A stretch of DNA of 64,000 nucleotides from Sipunculus nudus (Eukaryota > Annelida > Sipuncula > Golfingiida > Sipunculidae): the NCBI GenBank assembly GCA_026874595.1, contig CM049306.1, positions 25,845,519-25,909,518 on the forward strand, written 5' to 3'. This document shows, in pieces, positions 63,601-64,000 of the stretch (position 1 is the first letter of the stretch; every line of letters starts with the position of its first letter). Made by a program: the position numbers and the translations under genes. The notes below the pieces were generated by a model. It was not told the DNA's origin, did not search any database, and was given only the letters and a program-made list of their open reading frames with translations.

Positions 63601-63925
63601 AAAAAGTTTGGGTAATGTTTTGTAAGACCTATTATTATCAGACAAGTGATTAGTTGTGTCATATGACAAAGAATTATCAGTCAAACTTCACTCGCACTGA
63701 GGAGTGATGAATCTGCTTGAACACTTATCAAAGGGGAACTTTACATTCTAGGGTTTTTGCAAATATACAGTATCAGATAAATGCACCCTTACAGACAGCT
63801 TCCATATAATGGACCCACCTTCCTGTTGTTATAATCTGCCAGAACATTCCCAGATCCATCTGTCAATGGTGCACCTGCACCTGGACGACCCCAGGGATTG
63901 AAACTTTTCAAATTATTTGCTTCTG
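45626..63925 (-). CDS. CCDC66: CCDC66 orthologue, 13 exons, 5' end outside window
   Basis: Coiled-coil domain-containing protein 66 is, in vertebrates, a microtubule-binding protein of centriolar satellites, spindle poles and the ciliary axoneme. Thirteen exons with GT-AG borders join without phase conflict to 2501 nt: 2 leading nt, 832 codons and a TGA. Recognisable blocks in family order are: SSFALG followed by a QW-containing helix; the core TFLR...LD...EERKKK..EHQ block; a long charged coiled coil (in-window residues 256-386) ending RIQKLRRGGHD; two SPPVPA repeats; FVPFVRTN..LDP; and the C-terminal DP.FNP...RQDQILQQLSDLR...QKQRELE tail. Exon borders (descending): 63925-63819, 61847-61785, 60853-60590, 59072-59000, 58517-58259, 57381-57294, 56177-56016, 53234-53090, 52219-52169, 49007-48843, 48413-47446, 46754-46668, 45694-45626. 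Family identity rests on remembered human CCDC66 motifs; borders are from the sequence. N-terminal exons lie to the right of the window. Confidence 0.9.
46668..46754 (-). CDS. CCDC66: CCDC66 exon 12 in window
   Basis: 87 nt, phase 0 at both ends, acceptor tggttgcag, donor GTGAGT. It encodes DPIFNPGLLKD...RQDQILQQLSDLRR (residues 782-810), the conserved tail block of the family; too short to be found by ORF length alone. Confidence 0.9.
46920..47095 (-). mobile_element. Candidate tRNA-derived SINE in intron
   Basis: Minus strand carries an A-box-like GAGTGGTTGAAGC (near 47073-47085) and a B-box-like GGTTCGTTCAC (near 47038-47048), about 25 bases apart. Only one copy in the window and no clear target duplication. 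Confidence 0.4.
47446..48413 (-). CDS. CCDC66: CCDC66 exon 11 in window (largest)
   Basis: 968 nt, acceptor gtttcattag, donor GTGAGT. It encodes residues 460-781: a Lys-rich basic stretch, a KREALKVLRQKELLEAAERQ helix, two SPPVPA repeats, and FVPFVRTNNVLDP near the end. All of these occur in the same order in the vertebrate C-terminal half. The open frame runs six codons past the donor, which is read as intron. Confidence 0.93.
48843..49007 (-). CDS. CCDC66: CCDC66 exon 10 in window
   Basis: 165 nt, acceptor tttaaacag, donor GTATAT, split codons at both ends; also a multiple of 3. It encodes a Pro/Met-rich linker beginning KITPRDVSHVEPI (residues 405-458). Confidence 0.82.
49008..52168. other. 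CCDC66 intron, largest
   Basis: 3.2 kb between exons 9 and 10. Mostly AT-rich. It carries the 5' end of a family-B element on the minus strand near 51425-51520 (TTAGCTCAGCTGACT, then GTCCGTCGTCCGTCC). No exon-like segment with correct phase was seen. Confidence 0.5.
51425..51520 (-). mobile_element. Family-B element 5' end
   Basis: On the minus strand TTAGCTCAGCTGACT is followed by an inverted AGTCATCTGAGCTTTAG and GTCCGTCGTCCGTCC, as at 15347. The matching 3' end was not found in the intron. Confidence 0.55.
52169..52219 (-). CDS. CCDC66: CCDC66 exon 9 in window
   Basis: 51-nt microexon-like exon, acceptor caacttcag, donor GTAACA, split codons at both ends. It encodes PEAPQTQRHIQPQTEQ (residues 388-403). 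Because 51 is a multiple of 3, skipping it would keep the frame. Confidence 0.8.
53090..53234 (-). CDS. CCDC66: CCDC66 exon 8 in window (coiled coil end)
   Basis: 145 nt, phase 0 in, phase 1 out, acceptor tttctcag, donor GTTAGA (a weak donor). It encodes the last helix, ending RIQKLRRGGHDITHL (residues 339-386), the counterpart of the vertebrate RIRELAQKGHD block. Confidence 0.9.
53869..55920. mobile_element. Candidate 2-kb inverted-repeat element in CCDC66 intron
   Basis: Ends CCGTAAATCCTG and (reverse complement of right end) CCGTAAATCTTG, each bordered by TA, as in TA-targeting elements. The arms lose similarity after about 30 bases (GGCGGCC versus GGCCGC). The interior includes a relatively CpG-rich stretch (54780-55140). 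Confidence 0.45.
56016..56177 (-). CDS. CCDC66: CCDC66 exon 7 in window (coiled coil)
   Basis: 162 nt, phase 0 at both ends, acceptor gatgcaacag, donor GTAAGT. Nearly all residues are Glu, Lys, Arg or Gln (residues 285-338): the central charged coiled coil, directly continuing the EHQ end of the previous exon as in the family. Confidence 0.9.
57294..57381 (-). CDS. CCDC66: CCDC66 exon 6 in window (core domain start)
   Basis: 88 nt, acceptor ttgaaacag, donor GTATAG. It encodes TFLRGQHMVLD...MEERKKKNVEHQ (residues 256-284). This lines up with the most diagnostic block of vertebrate CCDC66 (FLR, LLD, EERDRRR, EHQ spacing) and is the strongest single piece of evidence for the gene's identity. 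Confidence 0.92.
58259..58517 (-). CDS. CCDC66: CCDC66 exon 5 in window
   Basis: 259 nt, acceptor gattctag, donor GTAAGT. It opens with ERQREEKRLQKQKEK, continuing the helix of the previous exon, then passes into a Pro/Glu/Val-rich linker to residue 254. It ends in phase 2, and the next exon completes a Ser codon. Confidence 0.85.
59000..59072 (-). CDS. CCDC66: CCDC66 exon 4 in window
   Basis: 73 nt, phase 0 in and phase 1 out, acceptor catgtgcag, donor GTACGA. It encodes a charged helix with EKEQWLADL (residues 145-168), matching the QW(R/L)xEL block of the family. An alternative AG 10 bases further in would break the frame, so the outer one was chosen. Confidence 0.85.
60590..60853 (-). 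CDS. CCDC66: CCDC66 exon 3 in window
   Basis: 264 nt, phase 0 at both ends, acceptor gtgtctcag, donor GTAAGA. It encodes residues 57-144: a Thr/Pro/Ala-rich disordered linker ending in IRSSFALG, the short conserved motif just before the first family helix. Its last bases and donor are duplicated about 1.25 kb downstream (59331-59362). Confidence 0.85.
61785..61847 (-). CDS. CCDC66: CCDC66 exon 2 in window
   Basis: This 63-nt exon is phase 0 at both ends, with acceptor gccaatag and donor GTACAA. It encodes 21 residues rich in Ser, Pro and Gln (residues 36-56). Supported only by splice signals and phase; low-complexity content gives no family match by itself. Confidence 0.7.
63819..63925 (-). 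CDS. CCDC66: CCDC66 exon 1 in window
   Basis: Acceptor tttgcag before position 63925 and donor GTGGGT after 63819. The exon starts with the last two bases of a split codon, so at least one more exon lies to the right of the window. It encodes an NPWGRPGAGAP-type segment (residues 1-35), Gly/Pro/Asn-rich and probably disordered. Confidence 0.8.
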
Positions 63926-64000
63926 CTGCAAAGAACAAATTATATTCAAATTTATTACGACATGCATATAACGCTGGTCATGGAAGGCAAGGTCACACTA

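Overview
This window is from an animal nuclear genome, most likely a bivalve mollusc. The evidence for an animal is GT-AG introns in a recognisable animal gene, tRNA-derived SINEs, LINEs, BEL/Pao and gag-protease LTR elements, hAT-type MITEs and many AT microsatellites. The bivalve guess rests on tandem-core repeats with GGTGGCGCCACC and on 'GTCGTCCGTCCG' terminal segments, which I associate with bivalve genomes; this is inference. No bacterial genes, rRNA or CRISPR array were seen.

About 0-43 kb is a nest of mobile DNA. Four copies of one repeat family (1-1144 +, 2543-3712 -, 12349-13509 +, 23580-24713 +) have subterminal inverted repeats, a 3' hairpin and a CTAG end, as in non-autonomous Helitron/Helentron elements. 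Related-looking tandem-core families lie at 8453-9480, 14695-15175, 15347-17946 and 28038-28611. Between them are a decayed BEL/Pao pol (4860-7191), a 2.2 kb element with arms built of 43-bp palindromic repeats (10095-12257), an ATTCGAA-rich element (about 18850-23310), three copies of one tRNA-derived SINE family, hAT-like elements (a 371-bp one has a perfect 8-bp target duplication) and several LINE fragments.

At 29063-33880 sits a structurally intact, apparently very young LTR retrotransposon on the minus strand: 323-bp LTRs that read as identical, an ATAT target duplication, a tRNA-Leu-type primer site, a polypurine tract, gag, and protease in the -1 frame, but no reverse transcriptase, RNase H or integrase. 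It would have to move with enzymes supplied in trans.

From about 45 to 64 kb, repeats become sparse and the minus strand carries the 3' part of a CCDC66 orthologue (centriolar satellite/ciliary microtubule protein). I reconstructed 13 phase-consistent exons, from 63925 down to a stop codon at 45626-45628, giving 832 residues; the 5' part lies beyond the right edge. This is the only conventional host gene I can support.
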